Part shown: piece after piece, positions 45,639 through 54,157 of the stretch | How the letters are laid out: the number at the start of each line of letters is the position of its first letter | How positions within the stretch are numbered: the first letter of the stretch is position 1 | NCBI GenBank assembly: GCA_021775095.1 | Contig: JAJFII010000060.1 | Location: 55,275-119,274 of the forward strand | Reading direction: 5' to 3' | DNA: 64,000 nucleotides | From: Rhodospirillales bacterium | GTDB lineage: Bacteria > Pseudomonadota > Alphaproteobacteria > Rhodospirillales > Casp-alpha2 | The notes under the pieces: model-generated | What the model was told of the DNA's origin: nothing | Databases searched by the model: none | What the model saw: only the letters and a program-made list of their open reading frames with translations | Program-made: the position numbers and the translations under genes

Positions 45639-46280
45639 ATGAAAAAACCGTACCTGTACGCCGTAAGTGACAAAAAAGTGTTTCGCGGCGACGGTCGTTC
45701 TTTTGACCCCTGGCTTTGGCGCTGGTCAAATTCAAGCAGCACCCTTCCCGAGGACGGGGAACCGGTCAGTGCAACTGACGCGCTTTGGCGTTTGAAAGAA
45801 TCACAAGGTCTGCGCATGCTTCCGATCGGCGTCATCGGCCCCCGTGACGCGACGGCCCATCAAATGGGTCTGGCGCAAGCGGTCGCAGGTTTGATTGCCC
45901 GACATGGGCTGGCCATGGTTTGTGGTGGAAAAACGGGTGTTATGGCGGCAGCGGCGGCTGGGGCCAGGGCTGAAAATGGGATCACCATCGGGATGTTGCC
46001 GGACACCGACTGGCGCGCCGCAAACGACGACATTACCCTGCCCCTTGCCACCGGCCTGCTGGAAGCCCGCAACGTGATCATCGCCCGCGCGTCGCTTGCT
46101 CTGATTGCTGTGGGGGGCTCAAGTGGTACCCTGACCGAAATGGCCTATGCCGTGCATTTTGGCAGACTGCTTGTGGTCATGGCCGATGCCCCCGACATTG
46201 AAGGAAGTGTTCGCTGCGAGACCCCGGAAGAGGCATTCGAACACGTAGCGGGACATTTGTTGGATTTGCAAGAGCCATAA
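45639..46280 (+). CDS. LOG-like / TIGR00725-type Rossmann protein
   Basis: 213 aa. The SLOG/lysine-decarboxylase-like fold is clear: MLPIGVIGPRDATAH near 60, MVCGGKTGVMAAAAAGARAE near 91-110, ITIGMLPDTDW, and the nucleotide loop IAVGGSSGTLTEMAYAVHFG near 155-174. The GGSSGTLTE variant is that of TIGR00725 rather than the PGGxGTxxE of true LOG cytokinin enzymes. The N-terminal ~55 residues (LYAVSDKKVFRGDGRSFDPW) are unusual. It lies 80 bp before the ABC operon on the same strand; a link is possible but not shown. Confidence 0.85.
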   Translation: MKKPYLYAVSDKKVFRGDGRSFDPWLWRWSNSSSTLPEDGEPVSATDALWRLKESQGLRMLPIGVIGPRDATAHQMGLAQAVAGLIARHGLAMVCGGKTGVMAAAAAGARAENGITIGMLPDTDWRAANDDITLPLATGLLEARNVIIARASLALIAVGGSSGTLTEMAYAVHFGRLLVVMADAPDIEGSVRCETPEEAFEHVAGHLLDLQEP

Positions 46281-46341
46281 GTTTCCTGTCCTATATAGGC
46301 GATAAGTGCTTTTTCCAATGATGGCAGCGGAGGAGAAAATA

Positions 46342-46362
46342 ATGGGTACAAGGTCAAAGTGA
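46342..46362 (+). CDS. Possible six-codon leader ORF (MGTRSK) of the ABC operon
   Basis: ATG-GGT-ACA-AGG-TCA-AAG-TGA, preceded by GGAGGAG (46329-46335) six bases upstream, the best ribosome-binding site in the area. The TGA ends on the A of the ATG of the ABC ATPase gene (TGATG), a classic coupling junction. The ATPase itself has only a weak AAGG. Could be a real leader peptide or an accident. Confidence 0.4.
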   Translation: MGTRSK

Positions 46363-47525
46363 TGGATGACTACGGGTCAGAAGACGTTATGGGGTTTCAG
46401 GCGGTCTCGCGTCGCTTTGGATCAACAGAAATCCTGAAGGATCTCACCTTATCGATCAGCGATGGCGCCTTTACAGCGATCCTGGGGCCGTCCGGATGTG
46501 GTAAATCGACCACTCTGCGGCTTATGGCCGGCCTCGATCAGCCGACTGAAGGCTCAGTTACCATGTTTGGCCGTGATGTCAGCGAGAAACGACCGGCTGA
46601 ACGCAACATCGCAATGGTATTTCAATCTTATGCGCTGTATCCACACCTAAGTGTGGCCGAAAATATAGCTTTGCCGCTTTTAATGCGTGAAACCTCAGCC
46701 TTTCAGCGTCTCCCTCTCATATCGAAGTTTTCAACAAGCAGTCGGTCAAAACGGGCCGGCATTTTCGAACGCGTTAAGGCGATTGCTGAAATGCTTGATC
46801 TTGGAGACTTACTGCATAGAAAGCCCGGTCAGTTATCTGGCGGGCAGCAACAAAGGGTCGCGGTTGGTCGCGCTTTGGTCCGGGATCCGACCCTGTTCCT
46901 GTTAGATGAACCGCTCTCCAATTTGGATGCCAAGCTGCGCATTCAGATGCGTTCGGAACTGAGCGCACTGCATCGCCGGACAGGTCGTGCTTTTGTCTAT
47001 GTGACCCATGATCAGACGGAAGCCATGGGGATGGCGGATCGCATTCTGCTGATGTTGGATGGTCGCGTAATCCAGGATGGCACGCCGCGCAGTCTGTATG
47101 AACAGCCCCAAAACACAAAGGTCGCGGGCTTTATCGGCGGCCATTCAATGAATTTTCTGGTTCTCCAGCGGGGCGCAACGTCGGCCGGAGGCCTGTTTGC
47201 GGGTTTGGGCTTAAGCTGTTCTGATCCGTCAATGGAAATGACCCTGGGCATCCGCCCCGAACATCTTGACCTGGATCCCGATGGCCCGCTTTACGGCAAG
47301 GTAGAGCACGTTGAATACTTGGGTGGCGAGACGATGATTGAACTTCTCCTGGATCGTCAGATCGGACTGGAAACCGGCAGCAAACTTCGCGCCCTGGTTT
47401 CAAGCGCCCGTGTTCCATTTGGCCTGGGCGATGCGATCAACCTGGGCTGTAAACCAGAATTGGTCCATGTCTTTGAAAGCGGTTCGGGTGAGCGGATCCG
47501 TACCGGCATCGAGAAAGCGGCGTAA
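46362..47525 (+). CDS. CUT1-type sugar ABC transporter ATP-binding protein
   Basis: 387 aa (GTG 46359 is an alternative start). Walker A GPSGCGKST near 43, [19 protein letters not shown] near 150-168 with Walker B LFLLDEPLSNLD, and the His-switch VTHDQTEAMGMAD are intact. The C-terminal ~130 residues form a TOBE/MalK-type regulatory domain (LGIRPEHLDLDPDGPLYG near 296). Compared with MalK/UgpC there are about 18 extra residues (ETSAFQRLPLISKFSTSSRS) between the Q-loop region and the signature motif. It powers import of a sugar or sugar-like compound with the next three genes. The stop and next start share one base (TAATG). Confidence 0.94.
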   Translation: MDDYGSEDVMGFQAVSRRFGSTEILKDLTLSISDGAFTAILGPSGCGKSTTLRLMAGLDQPTEGSVTMFGRDVSEKRPAERNIAMVFQSYALYPHLSVAENIALPLLMRETSAFQRLPLISKFSTSSRSKRAGIFERVKAIAEMLDLGDLLHRKPGQLSGGQQQRVAVGRALVRDPTLFLLDEPLSNLDAKLRIQMRSELSALHRRTGRAFVYVTHDQTEAMGMADRILLMLDGRVIQDGTPRSLYEQPQNTKVAGFIGGHSMNFLVLQRGATSAGGLFAGLGLSCSDPSMEMTLGIRPEHLDLDPDGPLYGKVEHVEYLGGETMIELLLDRQIGLETGSKLRALVSSARVPFGLGDAINLGCKPELVHVFESGSGERIRTGIEKAA

Positions 47526-48427
47526 TGTTTAATTTGTCCAGGAAATCGCGTGAAGCACTGACAGATATGATGCTTGCGGGTCCAGCCACCTTAGCCATGG
47601 GGATGCTAATTTTCATCCCAGTGATCATTGTCGCCTTTCTGTCATTCACTGATTATCAAATGGGGGCCAAGACTCTCCGTTGGGTTGGGGTTGACAATTA
47701 CGCAACTTTGATTTCCGATCCCATTGGACGAAGAGCTATTGTCAATACCTTGCTCTATGTTGCCATCGTCGTGCCATTTTCAATCGCCCTGTCGCTGTTG
47801 GTTGCAATCGGCCTGCACGGTATGGCTGATTGGAGCCCGAGCTTTTCCAAGGCGCTTCGGGCCGCTTATTTTTTGCCCGTTGCCGCGACCCTGGTGGCCA
47901 TGGCGCTGGCCTGGCAGATGTTGTTACATCCATCCATTGGGTTGATCAATATGGCGTTGATCCATGTTGGCCTACCGGCCCCGGCCTGGTTTTCCGACCG
48001 CGGGCTGGTCATGTACACACTGGCCCTTATCGGCATATGGCAGAGCGTTGGATACAACATGGTGCTTTTTTTGGCTGGTTTGGCGGTCATTCCGCAACAC
48101 CTGTATGACGCCGCAGAGGTTGATGGCGCGGTGACGGTATGGGACCGGTTTTGGACGGTCACGTGGCCGATGCTTGGGCCGACAACGCTTTTTGTCGCGG
48201 TCATTACGGCGACCAATGCCTTTCGCGTTTTCGAGACGGTTGCGACGCTGACCCGCGGTGGGCCGGCGTTTGCTTCTGATACGCTGGTTTATGCGCTTTA
48301 CCGCGAAGGGTTCGTCTATTTTAAGGTCAGTTATGCGAGCGCCATCACCATTGTTTTCTTCGTTTTTGTTTGCACGCTGACCATCGTGCAATATCGCGTA
48401 TTACAAAAAAGGGTGCACTACACATGA
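47525..48427 (+). CDS. Sugar ABC transporter permease (MalF/UgpA type)
   Basis: 300 aa with six membrane helices; the EAA loop that docks on the ATPase is DAAEVDGAVTVWDRFWTVTW, then PMLGPTTLF near 197-225. It pairs with the following permease to form the channel. Starts on the last base of the ATPase stop and ends four bases into the next gene (ATGA). Confidence 0.94.
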   Translation: MFNLSRKSREALTDMMLAGPATLAMGMLIFIPVIIVAFLSFTDYQMGAKTLRWVGVDNYATLISDPIGRRAIVNTLLYVAIVVPFSIALSLLVAIGLHGMADWSPSFSKALRAAYFLPVAATLVAMALAWQMLLHPSIGLINMALIHVGLPAPAWFSDRGLVMYTLALIGIWQSVGYNMVLFLAGLAVIPQHLYDAAEVDGAVTVWDRFWTVTWPMLGPTTLFVAVITATNAFRVFETVATLTRGGPAFASDTLVYALYREGFVYFKVSYASAITIVFFVFVCTLTIVQYRVLQKRVHYT

Positions 48428-49251
48428 GGCAGGGGATTCTGATACGTGTCGCATCGACCATCGCCTTGCTCTTGGGTGCCGCCCTGGTCTTGCTGCCGTT
48501 TTTTTGGATGATTTCAATTTCATTAAAACCACCGGACGAAATTTTCACCCGGCATGTATCTTTATTGCCGGACCGGATTGCTTGGGAGAATTATGCGATT
48601 GCCGTAACCAGCGTGCCGTTGGGTCGGTTTCTAATGAACGGTGTCATCGTCTGCTCGGGCATTCTGTTTTTTCAAATGCTGTTTTCGGTGCCCTGCGCCT
48701 ACGCCCTGGCGCAGCGTCAGTTCAAAGCCCGGGTGGTTATTTTTGGTATGGTTCTGGCCGGGCTTTTAGTGCCGTTTCATGTGACCGCCATTCCGATCTT
48801 TTTGGGCCTCGCTAAATTACGTCTGTTGGATTCTTATACAGCGCTGATCCTGCCTTTTGCGACATCTGTCTTTGGTATATTTCTGTTTCGCCAGTTTTTT
48901 GCGCGCATGCCGAAGTCGCTGTTTGATGCGGCACGGGTCGATGGGCTTTCTGAGGGTGCCATCGTTTGGCGCATCGCCTTACCCTTATCTTGGCCTGCGG
49001 CGACGGCTTTCGCTATCTTTTCAGTCACTGCCCATTGGAATGATCTGTTCTGGCCTTTGATCGCGACCAGCGACCCGGCGATAGCGACACCGCCGCGCGG
49101 CATACTGTATTTTAGGGACGAAGAAGCGGGAACCGATCTTGGCCCGTTGATGGCCGGTGCCATGATCATAACCGCGCCGTTGATCCTGTTATTTCTATTT
49201 GCCCAAAGAACCTTCATTCGAGGAGTCGCTACCGGCGGACTTAGGGGCTAA
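48424..49251 (+). CDS. Sugar ABC transporter permease (MalG/UgpE type)
   Basis: 275 aa from ATG 48424, overlapping the previous stop; the open frame upstream to 48370 is inside the other permease. Six helices and the EAA loop FDAARVDGLSEGAIVWRIAL near 175-194 followed by PLSWPAATA. FWMISISLKPPDEIFT near the N-terminus is typical of MalG-type permeases. Second half of the translocation channel. Confidence 0.94.
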   Translation: MRQGILIRVASTIALLLGAALVLLPFFWMISISLKPPDEIFTRHVSLLPDRIAWENYAIAVTSVPLGRFLMNGVIVCSGILFFQMLFSVPCAYALAQRQFKARVVIFGMVLAGLLVPFHVTAIPIFLGLAKLRLLDSYTALILPFATSVFGIFLFRQFFARMPKSLFDAARVDGLSEGAIVWRIALPLSWPAATAFAIFSVTAHWNDLFWPLIATSDPAIATPPRGILYFRDEEAGTDLGPLMAGAMIITAPLILLFLFAQRTFIRGVATGGLRG

Positions 49252-49326
49252 AGTAAAAAGCAAAGTGTGTTTAAAGGTGCCGATTTGAATATTATTGACT
49301 CAGTGAAACGAAACCGGAGAAAGAAA

Positions 49327-50583
49327 ATGAATAAAGCTATCTTTATTGCTGCTTTGGGCTTTGCCCTGGTAACGGCGCAAGCCCAGGCAGCGGATATTCG
49401 CGTGCATTATGCCATTCCGACAATCTGGTCTGATACGCAGGAAAAGCTTGCTGATGTTTTCATGCAGAAAAACCCAGATATCAAGGTGACGATTGACGGA
49501 CCAGCAGAAGGGTATGCCGATGGCGTTCAACGATTGTTGCGTGAATCCGTTGCCGGCAACTTACCGGATGTCGCCTATGTCGGCCTAAACCGTTGGCGGG
49601 CTCTCGAGGCACGTGGAATTACCAAACCGCTTGATCCGTTTATTGGCAATCCAATGGATTTTGAAAAAGCCGGTTTTTCAGCCGCTATTCGTTCCCTGGG
49701 AATTTATAAAGGTAAGCAGCATGCGCTTGCGACCTCGGCTTCAACCATGGTCATGTACGTGAATCCTGATCTGGTGAAACAAGCTGGCGGTTCTATGGAA
49801 AATTTTCCCACCACTTTTGACGGGATCATACAGTTGGCGGCGAAAATCGATGCCCTTGGAGATAGTGTCGAAGGAGTGTGGATTGGCCGCCATGATTGGC
49901 GCTTCCAAGGCGTACTGGGGTCGCATGGGGGGCGTCCGCTAAATGACGATGAATCCGATGTCACATTCGACAGCGACGCCGGAGTTGCCGCCGCGACCAT
50001 ATACAGCCGCTTTCTTAAAGAAGGGGGCATGCCCACCTATGGCCAAAACGACGCGCGCCAAGCATTTCCGGCGGGCACATTGGGCATCTTCTTCGAGAGT
50101 TCGTCGTTACTGAACAAATTCACCGAAGCGGCGGGCAAAAACTTTAAAGTCAATGTCCTGCCAACGCCAGTCGTCGTCAAAGATAAGTCCAAGGCTTATT
50201 TCCCGACGGGAGGTTCCGCCATCGTTATGTTGACAGACGACGCGGAAAAGCAGTCAGCCGTATGGCGTTACATGCAGTTTGTAACGGGTCCGGAAGGGGC
50301 AAAAATTATCGTCGAAAACACCGGCTATGCGCCAACCAACACGATTGTTCTCAGTGATGATGCTTACCTGGGGAATTTTTACGCCAGCAATCAGAATGCC
50401 CGTGTCGCCCATGCGCAAGTTGCCGCTCATGCCGGTCCCTGGTATGCCTATCCTGGACCTGAGGGCGTGGCTGTAACCGATTTGATTGGCGCTACTTTGG
50501 TAGAAATTTCTGAAGGCGCCGATCCGAAGACCGCGATTAAGGCATTGGCGGATACAGTGCGAGGAAAACTTGGTATGAAATAA
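49327..50583 (+). CDS. Periplasmic sugar-binding protein of the ABC transporter
   Basis: 418 aa from ATG 49327 (GGAGAAAG site). Signal peptide AIFIAALGFALVTAQAQAAD, cut after ~residue 21. The mature protein is an extracellular solute-binding protein family 1 type: VFMQKNPDIKVTIDGPAEGY near 42-61, LPDVAYVGLNRWRALEARG near 80 and YFPTGGSAIVMLTDDAEKQS near 288. It captures the substrate in the periplasm and hands it to the two permeases. The glycerol-3-phosphate/sugar group is the closest general resemblance, but the ligand is not readable. A strong terminator follows. Confidence 0.93.
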   Translation: MNKAIFIAALGFALVTAQAQAADIRVHYAIPTIWSDTQEKLADVFMQKNPDIKVTIDGPAEGYADGVQRLLRESVAGNLPDVAYVGLNRWRALEARGITKPLDPFIGNPMDFEKAGFSAAIRSLGIYKGKQHALATSASTMVMYVNPDLVKQAGGSMENFPTTFDGIIQLAAKIDALGDSVEGVWIGRHDWRFQGVLGSHGGRPLNDDESDVTFDSDAGVAAATIYSRFLKEGGMPTYGQNDARQAFPAGTLGIFFESSSLLNKFTEAAGKNFKVNVLPTPVVVKDKSKAYFPTGGSAIVMLTDDAEKQSAVWRYMQFVTGPEGAKIIVENTGYAPTNTIVLSDDAYLGNFYASNQNARVAHAQVAAHAGPWYAYPGPEGVAVTDLIGATLVEISEGADPKTAIKALADTVRGKLGMK

Positions 50584-50604
50584 GTGCCTGATTGACGCGA
50601 TCGT

Positions 50605-50641
50605 GCCGACGTGGAAGTACTCTAGCCACGTCGGCCCTTTT
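50605..50641 (+). terminator. Intrinsic terminator of the ABC operon
   Basis: GCCGACGTGG (50605-50614) and CCACGTCGGC (50626-50635) form a perfect 10-bp stem with an 11-base loop, followed by CCTTTT. It lies 22 bp after the binding-protein stop. Confidence 0.88.
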
Positions 50642-50708
50642 GGGTTTATCACCTCCGATCCCGTCAAAAAATATCGACCGGACGACAGGAGGAGGAATTG
50701 TTCCTGCT

Positions 50709-51632
50709 TCACAAAACGAACAGCGCCGATAATGTCAGCAAGCTGAATACCGTTGAAACCAGAATGGCCGTCGAGGTTCGTGCAACATAAATCCCGTATC
50801 TTTGGACAAGAATGAATAAATTTGCGCCGGTCGGTAAGGCAGCCATCAATATGCAGATGGTAAACCACTGAGGTTGATCCGCTAACAGCCAGATCGCCAA
50901 ACCCCACGTCACAAGCGGATGGATCAATAATTTTATGACTACCATCGAGGCCACCTCAGCCCGGCCTTCGCTTAACGGTTTGCCAACAAGAAACAATCCC
51001 AGAGAGAATAACGCACAGGGTCCTGCTGCCGCACCAAGAATTGAGCCATAGGAAACCACCGGTGTTGGCAGGGCAACACCTGACAGAGACCATAGGAACC
51101 CCAGCACCGGTGCGATCAAGATGGGATTTTTTATGAGCGCAATAGCGACGTCGCGGACGACACCGCGACTGCGGTCCTGATGCTGTTCGGTTTCGATGAA
51201 AGCCGTAAGAATGGCAATGTTTAGCGCTGCATTGATGATTGTGGCAATGATGGCGGGTGGAAGTGCGGCCTCGCCGAACGCCGCCAGCACCAGCGGGATG
51301 CCCAAGTAACCAACGTTGCCATAGATAGCCACTGTGCCGTGCGTGGCCGCCTCGGCCCAGGAAGTCCGGAAAAAGCTTTTCGCAACCGCCATACCGATCG
51401 CTAAGGCGATCGCCTGGCCGCCCATATAGGTGGCAATATAGGGACCGTTTAACACAATTGTTGTATCGATTTGGGCCATCGCCTTAAACAACAAAATCGG
51501 TAGTGCAAAATAGTAAACGAAACCGTTTAGCGCCTTGCTGCTTTCTGCGCCAAGCAAGCCACGTCGCCCAGACAGGTATCCGGTCAGGATTATCGCAAAG
51601 ATCGGCAGGACAATATTGAAAATCGAACTCAT
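50709..51632 (-). CDS. AEC-family (auxin efflux carrier) transporter
   Basis: 307 aa from ATG 51632; a TTG at 51650 is less likely. About ten hydrophobic helices in two halves; FNIVLPIFAIILTGYLSGRR at the N-terminus and VYYFALPILLFKAMA near 42 are typical, with GYLGIPLVLAAFGEAALPPA near 107-126 and TGANLFILVQRYGI near 280. AEC carriers export small carboxylates or amino acids, including malonate and malate. Substrate unknown. It converges on the ABC operon terminator. Confidence 0.92.
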   Translation of the reverse strand: MSSIFNIVLPIFAIILTGYLSGRRGLLGAESSKALNGFVYYFALPILLFKAMAQIDTTIVLNGPYIATYMGGQAIALAIGMAVAKSFFRTSWAEAATHGTVAIYGNVGYLGIPLVLAAFGEAALPPAIIATIINAALNIAILTAFIETEQHQDRSRGVVRDVAIALIKNPILIAPVLGFLWSLSGVALPTPVVSYGSILGAAAGPCALFSLGLFLVGKPLSEGRAEVASMVVIKLLIHPLVTWGLAIWLLADQPQWFTICILMAALPTGANLFILVQRYGIYVARTSTAILVSTVFSLLTLSALFVL

Positions 51633-51845
51633 AGCGAGACTATAGGCCAAACAGAAAATTTAGAAACAGGTCTGTTATGCAACAAGAGGACGGAAGTTCG
51701 ACTGAAAAATTCATGAAAAGTTACTTATGATATCCATTAATCCGTTACGATTCACTTGTTCAAGTCGAATTTAACAAGAAGATCAGCGGTGTCGGATTGT
51801 ACGTCTTTACCTTTCGAATTTCCAGCCTGGCACCGGCAGCCGCCA

Positions 51846-51898
51846 GGTCAGCATATTCGATCATCCATCGCCGAACACCGTAACCATCGGTTGGAACA
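51846..51898 (+). pseudogene. Fragment similar to htpX
   Basis: GCATATTCGATCATCCATCG then CCGAAC (51851-51876) is identical over 26 bases to 54471-54496 inside htpX, and similarity goes on with a few mismatches through CGGTTGGAACA (to 51898). The same reading direction as htpX, about 2.6 kb away. No start, no flanking homology. It corresponds to the IFDHPSPNAFATGWN part of the protease. Confidence 0.75.
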
Positions 51899-52046
51899 TT
51901 AAAGCGGTACAAAGTTGATGGCGTCCGGGATGGGAGAGTTTGGCCCTGGGTGAGGCGACGAAGTCGAGTCCAACAACGCGCTTCAAAACAGATAAGGCAA
52001 TGAATTTATTGGTCACGTAAACCTCGCTAAATATCCGAAATCACGC

Positions 52047-52068
52047 GGGGTCAGGACCCATTTGACGG
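52047..52068. repeat. Stray copy of the GGGTCAGGACCC palindrome
   Basis: GGGGTCAGGACCCATTTGAC is nearly the same as the left end of the element at 28750 (TCAGGACCCATTAATTT). Here no second inverted copy is seen within the gap, so this may be one remaining end. Confidence 0.6.
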
Positions 52069-52095
52069 ATAAGGACAGGCATTCGACCCAAACGA

Positions 52096-52749
52096 CTAAT
52101 TCACCGGCTTGATCGCCGGCTGCGATTGCATATCGAGTATACCCAGCGCATCGAAACCGCCCAGTATCGAGTCTATCGCGATGGTGGCCAGGACGATTCC
52201 CATGACACGGCTGACAATGCTAGCTCCCGTATTGCCGATCACGCGATGCACATAGGTCGCCGCAAGCAGCAGAATTAGCGTCAGGATGAGCACGACGATC
52301 AAAATCCCCGCTGTTACTGCCTGCTCAAACAGCGGCTGGCGGTGATTGTCCGTCAATACGACGATGGCAAGCATTGCCCCGGGCGAGGCAATCGACGGAA
52401 TTGCCAGCGGGAACACGGCACCCGCCAGGTGGTCCCGACCGGCTTCTTCAATTTCGCTTTCTGCTTTGGAGTCACCGAAAATCATCGTCAAGGCGAACAG
52501 GAACAGAATAATCCCGCCGGCGATCTGGAAGGAGCCAAAGCGCAATCCAAGCGTTTCAAGCACGATCTGGCCGCCGGCGAGAAAAGCCAACAGAACAACC
52601 CCGGCGATGAGCACCGCCCTGACGGCGAAACGCTTGTGCAGCTTTTTTGGCACGGACATGACCGCATACAGGAAAACGGGGACCGAACCCACCGGGTCGA
52701 TGACGACCAACAGGGTGATGAACTCACGTATAATATTTCCCCAGTCCAT
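52096..52749 (-). CDS. marC: MarC-family integral membrane protein
   Basis: 217 aa with six hydrophobic helices and the family-typical start FITLLVVIDPVGSVPVFLYA at about 11-30, FAGGxI-like AGGIILFLFALTMIFG near 78 and FPLAIPSIASPGAMLAIVVL near 112-131. Function is unsettled despite the name; it is not a proven multidrug transporter. Divergent from the Ca2+/Na+ antiporter gene. Confidence 0.92.
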   Translation of the reverse strand: MDWGNIIREFITLLVVIDPVGSVPVFLYAVMSVPKKLHKRFAVRAVLIAGVVLLAFLAGGQIVLETLGLRFGSFQIAGGIILFLFALTMIFGDSKAESEIEEAGRDHLAGAVFPLAIPSIASPGAMLAIVVLTDNHRQPLFEQAVTAGILIVVLILTLILLLAATYVHRVIGNTGASIVSRVMGIVLATIAIDSILGGFDALGILDMQSQPAIKPVN

Positions 52750-52919
52750 TTTTTAATCCTTTGTTGATGCGGGTTGTCGTTCGTCGTTTCTTTCTAATAG
52801 CCGAAAACATCTGTAGCGTAAAACCCATCAGCAGCGTCCTGCAAATACAGGATCACGGCTTGCAGTTTTACCGCATGAGATACAATCCTTAACAGAAAAA
52901 GAGATCGATGTTGGCTAAC

Positions 52920-52949
52920 TTGACGAATGCAGAGGGTGGCGAACATACT
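52920..52949 (+). promoter_or_regulatory. Candidate promoter of the Ca2+/Na+ antiporter gene
   Basis: TTGACG (52920-52925) and CATACT (52944-52949) separated by 18 bp, about 45 bp before the chosen ATG at 52994. Confidence 0.4.
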
Positions 52950-52993
52950 ACTTTTTGTGCTGGAATTCTGGCAACATGGGGGAGTTTTTTGCC

Positions 52994-53959
52994 ATGATAT
53001 TACCGCTGTTGGCTTTGTTAGGCGGATTGGCGCTTTTGGTTTGGAGTGCCAATCGTTTTGTCGATGGCGCGGCGTCGGTTGCAAACCACTACACCGTCCC
53101 GCCCCTCTTTATCGGCATGATAATTATCGGTTTCGGCACATCGGCACCGGAAATGATGGTTTCGGCTTTTGCTGCCTTGGAGGGGAAATCCGGATTGGCA
53201 CTTGGCAATGCCTACGGATCAAATATTGCCAACATCGCGTTAATTCTGGGCGCAACGGCGCTGGTTTTGCCAATTGCCGTGCATTCAACCGTCGTCAAAA
53301 AACAACTGCCGATTTTGCTCGGCGTAACGGTCTTGTCCGCCGTCCTGCTCGCCGACGGAGAACTCTCCAGACCTGACGCCCTTGTCCTTCTTGCTGTGTT
53401 CACAGGTCTACTGGCCTGGAGTTTATACGAAGGCTTCTACAATCGCGATGACCGTCTTGGTGAAGATGTAAAAGCTGGGCTCGATGTTCGCCAAACAAGT
53501 CCCCGCCGGGCGTTCCTGTGGATCATCGTTGGTCTCATCCTACTTGTCTTCAGTTCGCGCCTGCTGGTTTGGGGGGCCGTTGAAATTGCTCGTGGACTTG
53601 GCGTGCCCGACCTTGTTATCGGTTTGACGGTTGTCGCCATCGGTACGTCCCTGCCCGAGTTTGCCGCGTCGATGTCAGCCGCCCTAAAAGGCCAGGCCGA
53701 CATGGCCATTGGCAATGTAATTGGTTCCAACCTATTCAATACCCTTGCCGTCGTTGGCATAGCCGGGGCGATCAATCCGATGATCGTCCCGTCCGATATA
53801 CTTCACCGAGACTTGCTTAGTGTCGGCCTCCTCACCGGCGTCCTTCTGTTCGTCTGTTTTGGCTCCAAAGGATCGGGCGTTGTCAGCCGTTGTGAGGGTG
53901 CTTTGTTATTGATATCCTATGCAGGTTACACAACGTGGCTTCTGTCCGGTGTTGGGTAG
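52994..53959 (+). CDS. Calcium/sodium antiporter (YrbG-like, CaCA family)
   Basis: 321 aa from ATG 52994, chosen for its GGGGGAG ribosome-binding site ten bases upstream; ATG 52976 is the alternative. Two inverted alpha-repeats are visible: IIIGFGTSAPEMMVSAFAAL with ALGNAYGSNIANIALILGA (about 48-85), and VVAIGTSLPEFAASMSAALK with AIGNVIGSNLFNTLAVVGIA (about 210-260). The acidic residues in GTSAPE and GTSLPE bind the ions. It exchanges Ca2+ for Na+ at the inner membrane. Ten or eleven helices, full length. Confidence 0.95.
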   Translation: MILPLLALLGGLALLVWSANRFVDGAASVANHYTVPPLFIGMIIIGFGTSAPEMMVSAFAALEGKSGLALGNAYGSNIANIALILGATALVLPIAVHSTVVKKQLPILLGVTVLSAVLLADGELSRPDALVLLAVFTGLLAWSLYEGFYNRDDRLGEDVKAGLDVRQTSPRRAFLWIIVGLILLVFSSRLLVWGAVEIARGLGVPDLVIGLTVVAIGTSLPEFAASMSAALKGQADMAIGNVIGSNLFNTLAVVGIAGAINPMIVPSDILHRDLLSVGLLTGVLLFVCFGSKGSGVVSRCEGALLLISYAGYTTWLLSGVG

Positions 53960-54157
53960 GCCAGTGATCGTATTTGTTGGCACGGTTGCGGCTCCAGACC
54001 AAATCTGCATTTAGCCAACACCGGCGATGGCCCATTGCAGGGATTGACGGACTGAGTTTTTGAATGTTATTTTTTCGGTGGCGACTAACGCCGGAAACAG
54101 TTGCGCGTGACGATTAACAGCCCCATATTCTCGGAGAAATAATTGGGAGTACCAACC

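Larger units (their letters stand above)
51633..52095. other. Scarred intergenic region
   Basis: 463 bp between two minus-strand genes without a credible ORF. It holds a short remnant of htpX (51846-51898) and a copy of the GGGTCAGGACCC palindrome (52047-52068), both listed separately. Confidence 0.6.

Noticed and set aside
50254..50907. 217-codon minus-strand ORF
   Set aside because: It lies antisense to the end of the sugar-binding-protein gene, the operon terminator and the end of the AEC gene; its translation shows no family features.
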